Notes: generated from the letters alone by a model not told the origin. A stretch of 8,274 nt of DNA from Prevotellaceae bacterium UBA1787 (GCA_002315195.1 DCGD01000018.1:9680-17953), one strand, 5' to 3'; shown: positions 1 to 7,041, numbered from the stretch's first letter. Translations and numbers: made by a program.

Positions 1-1
1 C

Positions 2-337
2 ATGAACGGCAGCGACGTCATCCTTGACCAACTGTACAGTTACACTCCCGCCATGAATGGCTTGCTGGGAATGGCCAAGGGCCTGGTTGTCGTTGGAGGA
101 GGGGAAGAAGAAAATTATGAGATACTGAACGAAAAAACGCTGCGACCCATCATCAACGTACTGCCTGACGAAGACAGCGTATATCAGGCGCTACGCCACC
201 TTGCGCTCCACAAGGAATTGATTCCCGACTTGTCCAACCAAAGCATGGAGTACATTCGCAAGCATCACCATTATGTGAAGGTAGCGCGGAAATACGTTGA
301 TTTTTGGACGGCGCGCATATCTTTCGTGAAGAAATGA
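2..337 (+). CDS. Glycosyltransferase, GT-B type, C-terminal part (5' truncated by window edge)
   Basis: This is the last ~111 residues of a glycosyltransferase that probably transfers a sugar from a nucleotide donor during capsule, O-antigen or exopolysaccharide assembly in the cytoplasm. The visible part resembles the donor-binding C-terminal lobe of GT-B enzymes: a segment ILDQLYSYTPAMNGLLGMAKG, then VVVGGGEEENYE, whose glycines and acidic residues look like the donor-site loop, then an ending rich in basic and aromatic residues (HHHYVKVARKYVDFW). The ATG at position 2 is almost certainly internal, because the family is several hundred residues long and the reading frame is open to the edge. 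The TGA at 335-337 lies only 20 bases from the stop of the convergent family 2 glycosyltransferase. GC content of the first line is 53%, higher than in the restriction genes to the right. The family is assigned from general pattern; donor and acceptor are unknown. Confidence 0.8.
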   Translation: MNGSDVILDQLYSYTPAMNGLLGMAKGLVVVGGGEEENYEILNEKTLRPIINVLPDEDSVYQALRHLALHKELIPDLSNQSMEYIRKHHHYVKVARKYVDFWTARISFVKK

Positions 338-357
338 AAATTTGCGGTGACGGCTTT

Positions 358-1365
358 TCAAAGCAGTTTCAACGCAAGGCGCCAGGCTCCTCTTCCACCC
401 ATTGCCGTATATGCACGCAACACCCTGAGCGCCAAGCGTTCCCACAGTGAGAATGTTTGTTCTCTTGTCAACGAAAAACATACCCTTGACTGCCCGATTT
501 GTTTTTCCTTGTAAAGTTGTCCCGACATAATGGCTTCGCGCATTGCCAATGAAAACAGGACGGAATGTGGCAACGTGGCATCCTGCCGCAACATTTGCGA
601 TATGTGCTTGAACGCCTTCATGATTTTCGGAAATGAATCGGAATAGGACTTTCCGGTGATGCTTTCATCATGCTGATAAATGAAATGAAAGACTTTGTCT
701 TTGTGCCAGGAAATCAGTGCATCGGAAAGCAAAATCCTGATGCCCATTTCCCAATCGTTCCAATAGAGCAAGTCCTCGTTCCATCCATTCAGCCGACGGG
801 CGAATGTGCTTTTATAAAATACAGACTGTGTGGACAACTGACCCGTCAATATTTGCCCTTCTACCGTAAGATGACTAAGATAACTTCTTTGAACCGTTCT
901 TCCATCCTGCCAGCACATGAGAGTCGGCGTCACGACGGCTTCCGCACCGTTGTCATTGATGGTGCGGACTGCCCAGGACAGGTAGTCCGGCGACATGCCA
1001 TCGTCACTGTCAAAGAAAAACAGATACTCGCCCCGCGCCACCGACAAACCCTTGTTTCGTGCCGCTGCCGCCCCGCGCTTCGTTTCAGCGAAAATTCTTA
1101 CGCTAAAATCATGTTCACGATGCAATTCCGCAAATTTTTCCGCCACCAATCGGGAACCGTCGGTTGAGTTGTTGTCAACCAATATCAACTCCAACGGACG
1201 ATAGTCCTGTACATATACCGACTGAAGCGCGCGTTCCAAAAATGATACCCTATTGTAAAAAGGTATGACTACCGATACAGTCCTTTCGGTTCCGTCATAT
1301 AAATTTCCATGGTTCTTTGCAAAAGACTCTCCAAGCATCGCTTTCTTATGGTTTAATCCGCGCAC
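358..1365 (-). CDS. Family 2 glycosyltransferase (GT-A fold)
   Basis: Probable inverting glycosyltransferase that adds a sugar to a growing surface polysaccharide on the cytoplasmic side of the inner membrane. Family hallmarks appear in order: SVVIPFYNR at residues 31-39, VDNNSTDGS at 63-71 for nucleotide binding, GAAAARNKG at 98-106, and the metal-binding DxD-type FFFDSDD at 116-122. An acidic acceptor-side segment, GWNEDLLYWNDWEM, lies near 194-207. At 335 residues it is a normal single-domain length, with a basic C-terminal tail and no obvious membrane helix. The longest reading begins at GTG 1365. An ATG at 1338 (tenth codon) would give 326 residues and is equally plausible, since no ribosome-binding site decides it. 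Upstream on the same strand lies the remnant at 1448-1657, so the gene was probably internal to a leftward operon. A sampled line is 58% GC. Sugar specificity cannot be read. Confidence 0.92.
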   Translation of the reverse strand: MRGLNHKKAMLGESFAKNHGNLYDGTERTVSVVIPFYNRVSFLERALQSVYVQDYRPLELILVDNNSTDGSRLVAEKFAELHREHDFSVRIFAETKRGAAAARNKGLSVARGEYLFFFDSDDGMSPDYLSWAVRTINDNGAEAVVTPTLMCWQDGRTVQRSYLSHLTVEGQILTGQLSTQSVFYKSTFARRLNGWNEDLLYWNDWEMGIRILLSDALISWHKDKVFHFIYQHDESITGKSYSDSFPKIMKAFKHISQMLRQDATLPHSVLFSLAMREAIMSGQLYKEKQIGQSRVCFSLTREQTFSLWERLALRVLRAYTAMGGRGAWRLALKLL

Positions 1366-1447
1366 AAAGATATACCTTATCCGCGACTTTGTTATTGTAT
1401 TTATTAAAAAACACTGAACTACAAGATTTGTCTAAAATTTGTCATGC

Positions 1448-1657
1448 CTAATCTTTCACCACCTTGGCATCGGAAAACTTAGGCGACAAAACCATAACCG
1501 ACAAGGCAAAGGTAGCAATAAAATCCAAAAAACGCACTACATTCAGAGGATTAATTTCATTGGCGTTGAATCTTGTGAAATTTTTAATCGCACGCCATGA
1601 ACTTTGCTGAACTTTCAGACGCTTTTTCGGGGCAAGAGGCGGTTTATGGGTAAACCG
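1448..1657 (-). pseudogene. 3'-end remnant of an unidentified gene (about 69 codons plus stop)
   Basis: Reading leftward from the methyltransferase stop, the frame stays open for 69 codons to a TAG at 1448-1450. The product looks like genuine protein: a basic stretch (PKKRLKVQQSSWRAIKNF), then RFNANEINPLNVVRFLDF, then a hydrophobic segment IATFALSVMVLSPKF that could be a membrane-associated helix, and the charged end SDAKVVKD. It has no in-frame ATG of its own ahead of the conserved-looking part. I infer the C-terminus of a polysaccharide-locus gene whose 5' part was displaced when the restriction-modification block arrived; it would have been co-transcribed with the glycosyltransferase 82 bases downstream. 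I do not recognise the family. It lies in the same frame as the methyltransferase, separated only by that gene's TAA, so a former C-terminal extension of the methyltransferase is an alternative, though the LDFQ end there looks natural. Confidence 0.5.
1640..1657. repeat. Perfect 7-bp inverted repeat directly after the methyltransferase stop
   Basis: CGGTTTA (1640-1646) and TAAACCG (1651-1657) are perfect complements around a TGGG loop. The hairpin abuts the stop codon of the adenine methyltransferase (1658-1660). No run of T follows on the leftward transcript, so it is not a convincing intrinsic terminator. It may still affect the 3' end of the message, or mark the junction between imported and resident DNA. 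Confidence 0.4.
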
Positions 1658-3334
1658 TTATTGGAAATCTAATTCCAATTGTTGAACTGAAGTCTTTTTG
1701 ATGGTATTGAGATGATGGATTGCCATGTCATATTCTTCTTTCGTCAAATAGTGTTCGGTCAAAAGACAATTTGCTGCTTTCTCTACATCTATTCTCATGA
1801 GCAGGTCTTTGTTAATGCTGCGTTTTGCATCAAAGAATACGAGTGATTGCATGAACTTTTGTACAATCGGACTGTTGAGAATGTGTATGAAACACATTGC
1901 CATATCTTGGTTGTCAAAACCAAGAAGATAACAAGTATCGTCAAGCATGACACATTTGTCTTCCATTGGGCTTACTAATGAGAATGTGGTGGATTTATAA
2001 AGTCCCGCTATTGCTATCTTGTATTTTTGGAATGAGTAAGGACCTATGCCAAAAATACAATATTTTGGCCTCTTTTTATATATTACGCTGCCTCTTTTAT
2101 CAAACCATTCTCTATGGTCCTCCAAATACTTAAATGTGCGCGGTAACTTGTCCTTCATAAGCGAGATGTCATCAGATGTGTTTTTTTGCGTAACTACCAC
2201 ATATTTGCGGAAAGTCGTTACTTCCCTTTCCTTTAAATCTGAACTTTTGAGAATAGGATATATTAAATCAGGCTCCACATCTACCTCTTCCTTGAGATTG
2301 TTGAAAAGTTTGCCATTCCTCTTTTCAAGTTCCATGACCTTTGAGCAATCATGCTTCATGCCGGACCACCATATAAACTGGCACTTGCCATCTATATGTG
2401 AATAATGGGAATAGTCCTGGACATTTGACACAAAACAATCTCCAACCCAGCCATAATTGATTGGATTTTCCAAATTATACAAATCCATCACAGTACACAA
2501 TTTTGCATTGCCGCTACCAAGCTTAGCGACAAAAAGGCAAGCGGCTACTGATGCATCAAACTCCTTTTTGGCATCGATATTATATTGGGTCATTTTCTCA
2601 ATACAATACTTACCATTCTTTTGCTCATATACTATGTTTTTAGCGACCGAGTTCTTGATTAGAAACGCCAAACAGGCATTTCGATTGTGGAAACTTTCCA
2701 ATAACTGATATGTTATATATTCAGCAATATCAAAATTCGCTTTTCCCGTGATTGCTTCCAATCCCCTCACGTTCTTGAAATTTGACTTTTTCGGAAGGTT
2801 GTCGCTGTTTATTTCACTTAGTTTGCTGTTGGTAACCCAAGGCGGGTTTCCTACAACAAGCACATTTTTGTCTTTGTCAATATGCAAGTCTTCAAAATTG
2901 AAACTGAATATGCTTTGGTGAATAAGATGTATTTTACTTTGTATAATTCCAGGATTCTTTAAGGCATAGTCCAAGAATCTGAATTTTAATTGATTCAAAT
3001 AAGGCTTGTATATCTCTATTCCATAAATGTTCCTTGCAGAAGCCCCAAATACAATGATGGACGCAAGCATGAATGTCCCGGTTCCGCAAGTTGGCTCAAT
3101 GATGACGTCCGGGGTTATTCCTTGGTTCTTGACAAGAAGACAAACTCGACAAGCCAGTTCAAAATTTGTCTGCCAATCACCATATTCAACCTTGTTACTT
3201 TGTTCTATCTCTTCTGCTGCACAGTAATCTTCCGTCTCGAAGAAATTTTCTATTCCACAGATTTCTTCGGCAATAATATTGGCTTCTTCAAGAGACTTTC
3301 CAGAAAACCCATCAAGAAATTCATTCAGCTTCAT
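1658..3334 (-). CDS. Solitary gamma-type N6-adenine DNA methyltransferase
   Basis: Transfers a methyl group from S-adenosylmethionine to the N6 of adenine at a specific but unknown DNA site. Motifs occur in gamma order: a motif X-like YGDWQTNFELACRV near residues 51-64, motif I EPTCGTGTF at 80-88, the acidic motif II region IYGIEIYKPYL at 103-113, and catalytic motif IV GNPPWV at 162-167. The rest, roughly 290-558, is the probable target-recognition region and ends QLELDFQ, a common type of ending in these enzymes. The 558 residues suit a complete stand-alone Type II enzyme. ATG 3334 is the start; it overlaps by 14 bases the end of a 51-aa ORF, suggesting translational coupling. No intact endonuclease lies on this strand, so it is probably an orphan left by a degraded system. 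Sampled GC is 38%, well below the glycosyltransferases to the left. The methyltransferase call is firm; the target is not readable. Confidence 0.93.
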   Translation of the reverse strand: MKLNEFLDGFSGKSLEEANIIAEEICGIENFFETEDYCAAEEIEQSNKVEYGDWQTNFELACRVCLLVKNQGITPDVIIEPTCGTGTFMLASIIVFGASARNIYGIEIYKPYLNQLKFRFLDYALKNPGIIQSKIHLIHQSIFSFNFEDLHIDKDKNVLVVGNPPWVTNSKLSEINSDNLPKKSNFKNVRGLEAITGKANFDIAEYITYQLLESFHNRNACLAFLIKNSVAKNIVYEQKNGKYCIEKMTQYNIDAKKEFDASVAACLFVAKLGSGNAKLCTVMDLYNLENPINYGWVGDCFVSNVQDYSHYSHIDGKCQFIWWSGMKHDCSKVMELEKRNGKLFNNLKEEVDVEPDLIYPILKSSDLKEREVTTFRKYVVVTQKNTSDDISLMKDKLPRTFKYLEDHREWFDKRGSVIYKKRPKYCIFGIGPYSFQKYKIAIAGLYKSTTFSLVSPMEDKCVMLDDTCYLLGFDNQDMAMCFIHILNSPIVQKFMQSLVFFDAKRSINKDLLMRIDVEKAANCLLTEHYLTKEEYDMAIHHLNTIKKTSVQQLELDFQ

Positions 3335-3476
3335 ATTTTACAATGGTAGTTATACCGTTGATTTCTTCCGGCAAATTTACAATTCTACCATATTGCAATC
3401 TCCATTGCAAAGCATTGGAAATGGAAAGATAACCAATCAATGGAGGTTTTTTCAATAAATCTTCCGCGATTTGCAT
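3321..3476 (-). CDS. 51-aa ORF overlapping the methyltransferase start; unrecognised, possibly a remnant
   Basis: The ORF runs from ATG 3476 to TGA 3321-3323 and overlaps the methyltransferase ATG by 14 bases. Its product has a helical N-terminus (MQIAEDLLKKPPLIGY), a middle SISNALQWRLQYGR, and an ending VNLPEEINGITTIVKYEAE. I do not recognise it. It starts 8 bases after the stop of the ATPase relic, and the next upstream in-frame stop is at 3492-3494, so there is no room for a longer protein. Two readings fit. It may be the C-terminal scrap of the cognate restriction enzyme, since such enzymes often end overlapping their methyltransferase. Or it may be a real small regulator coupled to the methyltransferase. 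The protein-like composition and the exact overlap favour a meaningful ORF over chance, but neither function is shown. Confidence 0.5.
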   Translation of the reverse strand: MQIAEDLLKKPPLIGYLSISNALQWRLQYGRIVNLPEEINGITTIVKYEAE

Positions 3477-3484
3477 CAAGAAAA

Positions 3485-3683
3485 TTATTCTTTAAAGAGA
3501 TCTTCCATAGTCACAACAGATTGCATGCAATCGGAGTGTGCATTGCGTTTAAGTCCTTTGGTGGTGACAAGAATTGCATGTTTTGCCTACACGACGTCTT
3601 CCATTAACCGCAACAAACTCAGAATACTCAAACTCCAACGCATCATGCAGTTGTTCTATCTCTTTTTTACGACCTATAATCAT
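3485..3683 (-). pseudogene. Collapsed AAA/P-loop ATPase gene: N-terminus joined out of frame to its C-terminal tail
   Basis: From ATG 3683 the frame gives MIIGRKKEIEQLH, then SEFVAVNGRRRVGKT, the N-terminus and Walker A loop of the archaeal-type/DUF234 ATPases common in Bacteroidota. Residue 35 (T) is followed by nonsense and a stop at 3549-3551. In a second frame, starting at 3580, an open stretch encodes ILVTTKGLKRNAHSDCMQSV and then VTMEDLFKE, stopping at 3485-3487. From memory this resembles the extreme C-terminus of the same family (TTxGLxxNxYSxxVQ..VTMDDLF). Intact members have several hundred residues, so roughly a kilobase appears to have been lost from the middle, and the two ends meet out of frame at 3579-3580. 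The start lies just below the promoter at 3719-3726, so the original promoter survives. Family assignment is from memory of the motifs; the deletion reading is inference. Confidence 0.72.
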
Positions 3684-3704
3684 GCCTTTTCTATAATACA
3701 ATCG

Positions 3705-3729
3705 TTGTAACTTGAATGCAAAGTTACAA
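3705..3729. promoter_or_regulatory. Operator-like perfect inverted repeat (9-bp arms, 7-nt spacer)
   Basis: TTGTAACTT (3705-3713) and AAGTTACAA (3721-3729) are perfect complements separated by GAATGCA. The repeat covers the -7 box of the leftward promoter (3719-3726) and the expected transcription start near 3712. A dimeric repressor bound here would block transcription of the ATPase relic, the 51-aa ORF and the methyltransferase. No regulator gene with a visible helix-turn-helix lies in the window. Part of the symmetry could simply reflect the promoter consensus. Confidence 0.45.
3719..3726 (-). promoter_or_regulatory. Bacteroidota-type -7 box (TAACTTTG) for the leftward unit
   Basis: On the - strand the bases read TAACTTTG, an exact match to the TAnnTTTG -7 element of the primary sigma factor in Bacteroidota. 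A clear TTTG -33 element is missing; the best candidate is TTTC, 22 bases upstream. Transcription would begin near 3712, giving a short leader before ATG 3683 of the ATPase relic. It probably now drives the 51-aa ORF and the adenine methyltransferase. Confidence 0.55.
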
Positions 3730-3730
3730 A

Positions 3731-4143
3731 GAATATCGTATAATCAGCGAAATCTATTAAAAAGTGACACATTCCGCAGAATAAAAGCACTTTAACATAA
3801 AACTATCACTATAATTTTGTGAGTTGTACCTATTCAGTTGGAAAGTCAAATCCCTCTATCAGAAATTTATCTTGATTTGTCCTTGACCTCTTGCTTTGAT
3901 AAATAGTTTCAAAATATATTTTATAAGTATTTATATAATATTACATATATAACGAGTGGTTTATTATTAATCCATCACCAACTGCATCCAAAAACCTATT
4001 TGTAGCGTGGAAGAGTGAGTCAGCATTCCATAATCCACAAGTTTGATCCATTTGCCTCTGATAACTCACCAAGACAAGTTTTATTCCGTCAAAAATCATA
4101 AAACAAAGTGGACATGAAAAATCATTTTCTCTAATAAAGTCCG
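3731..4143. other. AT-rich spacer between divergent units; no gene established
   Basis: A sampled line is 27% GC. I see no RNA gene and no convincing protein gene. A leftward frame from a TTG at 4165 to a TAA at 3941-3943 could encode 74 residues including SCPLC and YQRQMDQTCGLWNADSL. It has no ATG, no recognised family, and the opposite strand is interrupted by several stops. The same frame continues past its TAA to a TAG near 3835, which could hint at an eroded gene. A further TAnnTTTG match on the + strand (TAATTTTG, 3812-3819) has no gene behind it. The spacer may hold promoter-proximal regulation for both units. Confidence 0.5.
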
Positions 4144-4151
4144 TATCTTTG
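4144..4151 (+). promoter_or_regulatory. Bacteroidota-type -7 box (TATCTTTG) for the restriction operon
   Basis: TATCTTTG matches TAnnTTTG exactly. It sits 29 bases before ATG 4181, which leaves a leader of roughly 20 bases if transcription starts near 4158-4160. No clear TTTG -33 element is seen at the usual distance. Because the three genes that follow overlap one another, this is the likely promoter of the whole rightward operon. Confidence 0.5.
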
Positions 4152-4180
4152 CCAAAAATTGTCAAGACGATAACAAGATT

Positions 4181-4471
4181 ATGTTGTTCACGGATAAAAC
4201 TTTGTTTTTAGGGTTGTATATTCAACTACCACAGGGAAAATTGACTTCGACCGGGGACATTGAAACGGACACCCACCGCGAAACGGAAAAAGATGTTCAA
4301 AAGAAGCGAAAAAAACAAGTGATACTTTCTACTTCCTTACATGAGTTCGATGAAACAAGTCTTTTATCTTTCCAGTTGGCGAACGACATTACGAACATTG
4401 TATTAGGGAATGAACAAGTTACCCATTATGTCCTTTCCCTGACGGTTGAGAATTCTGAAAGCAAAAAATAA
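4181..4471 (+). CDS. Unrecognised 96-aa protein, first gene of the restriction operon
   Basis: A small soluble protein of unknown function. Its N-terminus, LFTDKTLFLGLYIQLPQGK, is hydrophobic and beta-like. A strongly charged middle follows (ETDTHRETEKDVQKKRKKQ, about residues 29-47), and then a more regular part, with SLHEFDETSLLSFQLANDI near 52-70 and THYVLSLTVENSESKK at the end. I see no helix-turn-helix, zinc ligands or signal peptide. The start is ATG 4181, just after the -7 box at 4144-4151; an in-frame stop at 4115-4117 and the absence of another start between rule out a longer form. Its TAA overlaps the methyltransferase ATG by one base (TAATG), so translation is probably coupled. Position and coupling suggest a role in the restriction system, for example control, specificity or assembly, but this is inference. 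A decayed or truncated gene is also possible. Confidence 0.68.
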   Translation: MLFTDKTLFLGLYIQLPQGKLTSTGDIETDTHRETEKDVQKKRKKQVILSTSLHEFDETSLLSFQLANDITNIVLGNEQVTHYVLSLTVENSESKK

Positions 4472-7041
4472 TGACCAAGACAAAAGCATATATACCACCA
4501 GAAGAAATAGAAGGGTCAATTGTGGCTGAAAGTCGTTCTTCATACGGCATCCACACCTACATCAGCCTGTTTAGCAGTGCCGGCGTGGGATGCTATGGTT
4601 TTAAAGAAGAAGGCTTTTATTGTGTCGCTACCGTAGAGTTGCTCGAGAAGCGTCTCAAGATACAGTCATACAACAACAAATGTGTCTATGAAAGCGGATA
4701 TATTTGCGGCGATATGACAATGCAGGAGACCAAGGATAAGGTATTCGCTGAATTGGAAAAGTGGGAAAAAACATTTTATGTTGCCGATTTGGACGTTCTC
4801 ATTGCCACACCTCCTTGTCAAGGCATGTCCATTGCCAACCACAAAAAAAGAAATGACGAGATTGTCAGAAACTCACTGGTCGTCGAGTCTATCAAGATGG
4901 TACACCAAATAAAACCGAAATTCTTTGTCTTTGAAAATGTCCGGGCGTTCTTGACTTCCGCTTGCACGGATGCCGACGGAAATAACAAGAGCATAAAAGA
5001 AGCCATTGACATGAACCTCGGTGGCATGTATAATATCTTGTACAAGGTTGTTAATTTCAAGGACTATGGAAATCCATCAAGCCGTACCCGTACGCTTGTG
5101 ATTGGCGTAAGAAAGGACATTATGGATGTCATTCCCAATGATTTATTTCCGGATAAAAAGTCTGAGATCACACTCCGACAAGCAATAGGTCATCTCCCTC
5201 CATTGAAAAAAATGGGAGAAATATCCGAAAATGACATCTACCACAATTTCAGAAAATACAACCCGGAAATGGAAGCATGGATTTCTGAAATAAAGGAAGG
5301 ACAGTCTGCTTTTGACAACACCGACATTCAACGCATTCCGCATACGATAAAAAATGGCGTGGTGGTATTCAATACTCAAAAAAACGGTGATAAATATACC
5401 CGCCAGTACTGGGACAAGACCGCTCCGTGCATACATACTCGAAACGACATCATGGCAAGCCAAAATACCGTACATCCCGTTGACAACAGAGTGTTCAGCA
5501 TCAGGGAAATCATGCTCTTGATGTCGGTACCGCATACTTTCAATTGGTCCGCCATGCCTTTTGAGAAACTCAACGCCTTGACTCCTGAAGAAAAAGCCAC
5601 TTTCCTTAAAAAAGAGGAAATGAATATACGTCAAACGCTCGGTGAAGCCGTTCCCACCGTTATTTTCAGGCAAATCGCGCACAAGATACGCAATGTGTTA
5701 TGCAAACCAACATTGACGAAACAAGAGGCGAAAGGTTTAATTGAACGAAAAGAACTCACCATAAACGACAATCTACTGAACTTCATCAGGGAAAGCCTTG
5801 CGTACAAGTTCACTGAACTGTCAAAAGTCGCGGAGTTGGCAAATGCCCAAAGAGAGAACAACGCCGCATATTACACCAGGCAAGACACCTGCTTCAACAT
5901 AGTCAGCAAACTTCCTGAAGCCAAAACATACTCAACGCTCAATATTTTGGAACCATCAGTAGGCGTGGGGAATTTCCTTCCCACATTGATGCAAAAGTAT
6001 GCTGACGTACCGACTGTAAACATTGACGTCCTGGACATAGACGCAAACAGTATTGCCGTACTTCAAACTCTCGTAGGCAAAATCAACATTCCGCAAAACA
6101 TCCACATTAATTACATCGTGGCTGATTCTCTCCTATATGATTTCAATAAGAGATACGACATAGTGATTGGCAATCCGCCATATATGAAGATAACAAAAGA
6201 CAAGAAACTGCTCTCCTTGTATAAAATGCAAGCACAAAATAAGGATACAAACAACATCTTTGCTTTCTTTATTGAAAAAATGATGAGCGTGGGAGACATC
6301 GTGTCTTTGATTGTACCAAAAAGCCTGGTAAGCGCCCCAGAATTCAACCTGACAAGAACCTTGATGAAAGAAAAACGCATGACGCATATCATTGACTTTG
6401 GTGAAAAGGGATTCAAGGGTGTTAAAATCGAAACCGTAAATTTTATTCTTGACACTCGAAAGAAGCCGGACAAAACCATCGTTGAGTCATACATTACGGA
6501 AAACGTCAGGTGCTGTTCACAAGCATACATCACCGATGACAAATTTCCTTATTGGCTTATTTATAGGGACCCTTGTTTTGACAAAGTAGCCAACGAAATG
6601 AATTTCAATATTTTCAAGGCATATAGGGACCGGGTCATAACGAAAGCCAAGACAAAGGCCAGCGGACGTATACGGGTGCTGAAATCGCGCAATATCGGTG
6701 ACAACAAAATCATCAATATCCCTGACTATGACTGTTATATGGATGATTTAAATGGTCTTGACGTAGCTAAATACTTGAACCAAACGTGTGTCTTGCTGCC
6801 TAATTTGACCTACAATCCAAGAGCGTGCTTCATGCCAAACAATTGCATCGCGGATGGTTCTGTAGCCATACTGACTCTCATTGACCCTACCATAACAATA
6901 ACGGAGGAAGACCTGGCGTTTTATGCAACCAACGAATTTTCTGAGTTCTATTCCATCGCCAGAAATCGAGGTACCCGCTCCCTGAACATTGACAACAATT
7001 CCGTCTTCTTCTTTGGTAAACTAAAACAACATGACGCATGA
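4471..7041 (+). CDS. Bifunctional DNA methyltransferase: cytosine-5 domain fused to adenine-N6 domain (HpyAV-like)
   Basis: One 856-residue chain carries two complete methyltransferases, both using S-adenosylmethionine. The N-terminal half is a cytosine-5 enzyme: motif I SLFSSAGVGCYGF (32-44), motif IV TPPCQG with catalytic Cys116, ENV (155-157), SRTRT (204-208), HPVDNRVFSIRE (335-346) and motif X GEAVPTVIFRQIAHKI (391-406). A short recognition region lies at about 215-315. The C-terminal half is a gamma adenine enzyme: AAYYTRQD (465-472), motif I LEPSVGVGNF (493-502), LDID (521-524), motif IV NPPY (568-571) and a TaqI/Eco57I-like recognition region to the end. From memory, H. pylori HP0054 (M.HpyAV) was annotated as an adenine/cytosine methyltransferase of similar size. 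Expected role: protecting an asymmetric site by methylating cytosine on one strand and adenine on the other. It overlaps the endonuclease start by four bases (ATGA). All key catalytic motifs appear intact. Confidence 0.93.
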   Translation: MTKTKAYIPPEEIEGSIVAESRSSYGIHTYISLFSSAGVGCYGFKEEGFYCVATVELLEKRLKIQSYNNKCVYESGYICGDMTMQETKDKVFAELEKWEKTFYVADLDVLIATPPCQGMSIANHKKRNDEIVRNSLVVESIKMVHQIKPKFFVFENVRAFLTSACTDADGNNKSIKEAIDMNLGGMYNILYKVVNFKDYGNPSSRTRTLVIGVRKDIMDVIPNDLFPDKKSEITLRQAIGHLPPLKKMGEISENDIYHNFRKYNPEMEAWISEIKEGQSAFDNTDIQRIPHTIKNGVVVFNTQKNGDKYTRQYWDKTAPCIHTRNDIMASQNTVHPVDNRVFSIREIMLLMSVPHTFNWSAMPFEKLNALTPEEKATFLKKEEMNIRQTLGEAVPTVIFRQIAHKIRNVLCKPTLTKQEAKGLIERKELTINDNLLNFIRESLAYKFTELSKVAELANAQRENNAAYYTRQDTCFNIVSKLPEAKTYSTLNILEPSVGVGNFLPTLMQKYADVPTVNIDVLDIDANSIAVLQTLVGKINIPQNIHINYIVADSLLYDFNKRYDIVIGNPPYMKITKDKKLLSLYKMQAQNKDTNNIFAFFIEKMMSVGDIVSLIVPKSLVSAPEFNLTRTLMKEKRMTHIIDFGEKGFKGVKIETVNFILDTRKKPDKTIVESYITENVRCCSQAYITDDKFPYWLIYRDPCFDKVANEMNFNIFKAYRDRVITKAKTKASGRIRVLKSRNIGDNKIINIPDYDCYMDDLNGLDVAKYLNQTCVLLPNLTYNPRACFMPNNCIADGSVAILTLIDPTITITEEDLAFYATNEFSEFYSIARNRGTRSLNIDNNSVFFFGKLKQHDA

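Noticed and set aside
338..357. Bidirectional terminator between the convergent glycosyltransferase genes
   Set aside because: The 20-base gap shows no inverted repeat.
670..1167. Open frame of 165 codons on the + strand
   Set aside because: It lies wholly antisense to the family 2 glycosyltransferase, whose motifs are unmistakable; the product is Cys/Arg-rich and has no family features.
1507..1514. TACCTTTG on the - strand as a promoter for the family 2 glycosyltransferase
   Set aside because: It matches TAnnTTTG but falls inside the protein-like remnant (encoding part of IATFA) and has no -33 element at the usual distance, so chance is more likely.
1640..1657. Rho-independent terminator for the solitary methyltransferase
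   Set aside because: The stem is perfect but short, and no run of T follows on the leftward strand, so it is kept only as an inverted repeat.
3471..3710. Open frame of 79 codons on the + strand
   Set aside because: It covers the ATPase relic in antisense; the - strand reading has Walker A and C-terminal family motifs, while this one has none.
5143..5682. Open frame of 179 codons on the - strand
   Set aside because: Antisense to motifs VIII-X of the cytosine-5 methyltransferase; the translated product looks like a mirror artefact.
6111..6542. Open frame of 143 codons on the - strand with hydrophobic stretches
   Set aside because: Antisense to the adenine methyltransferase core, including NPPY; its hydrophobicity reflects the charged residues on the coding strand.
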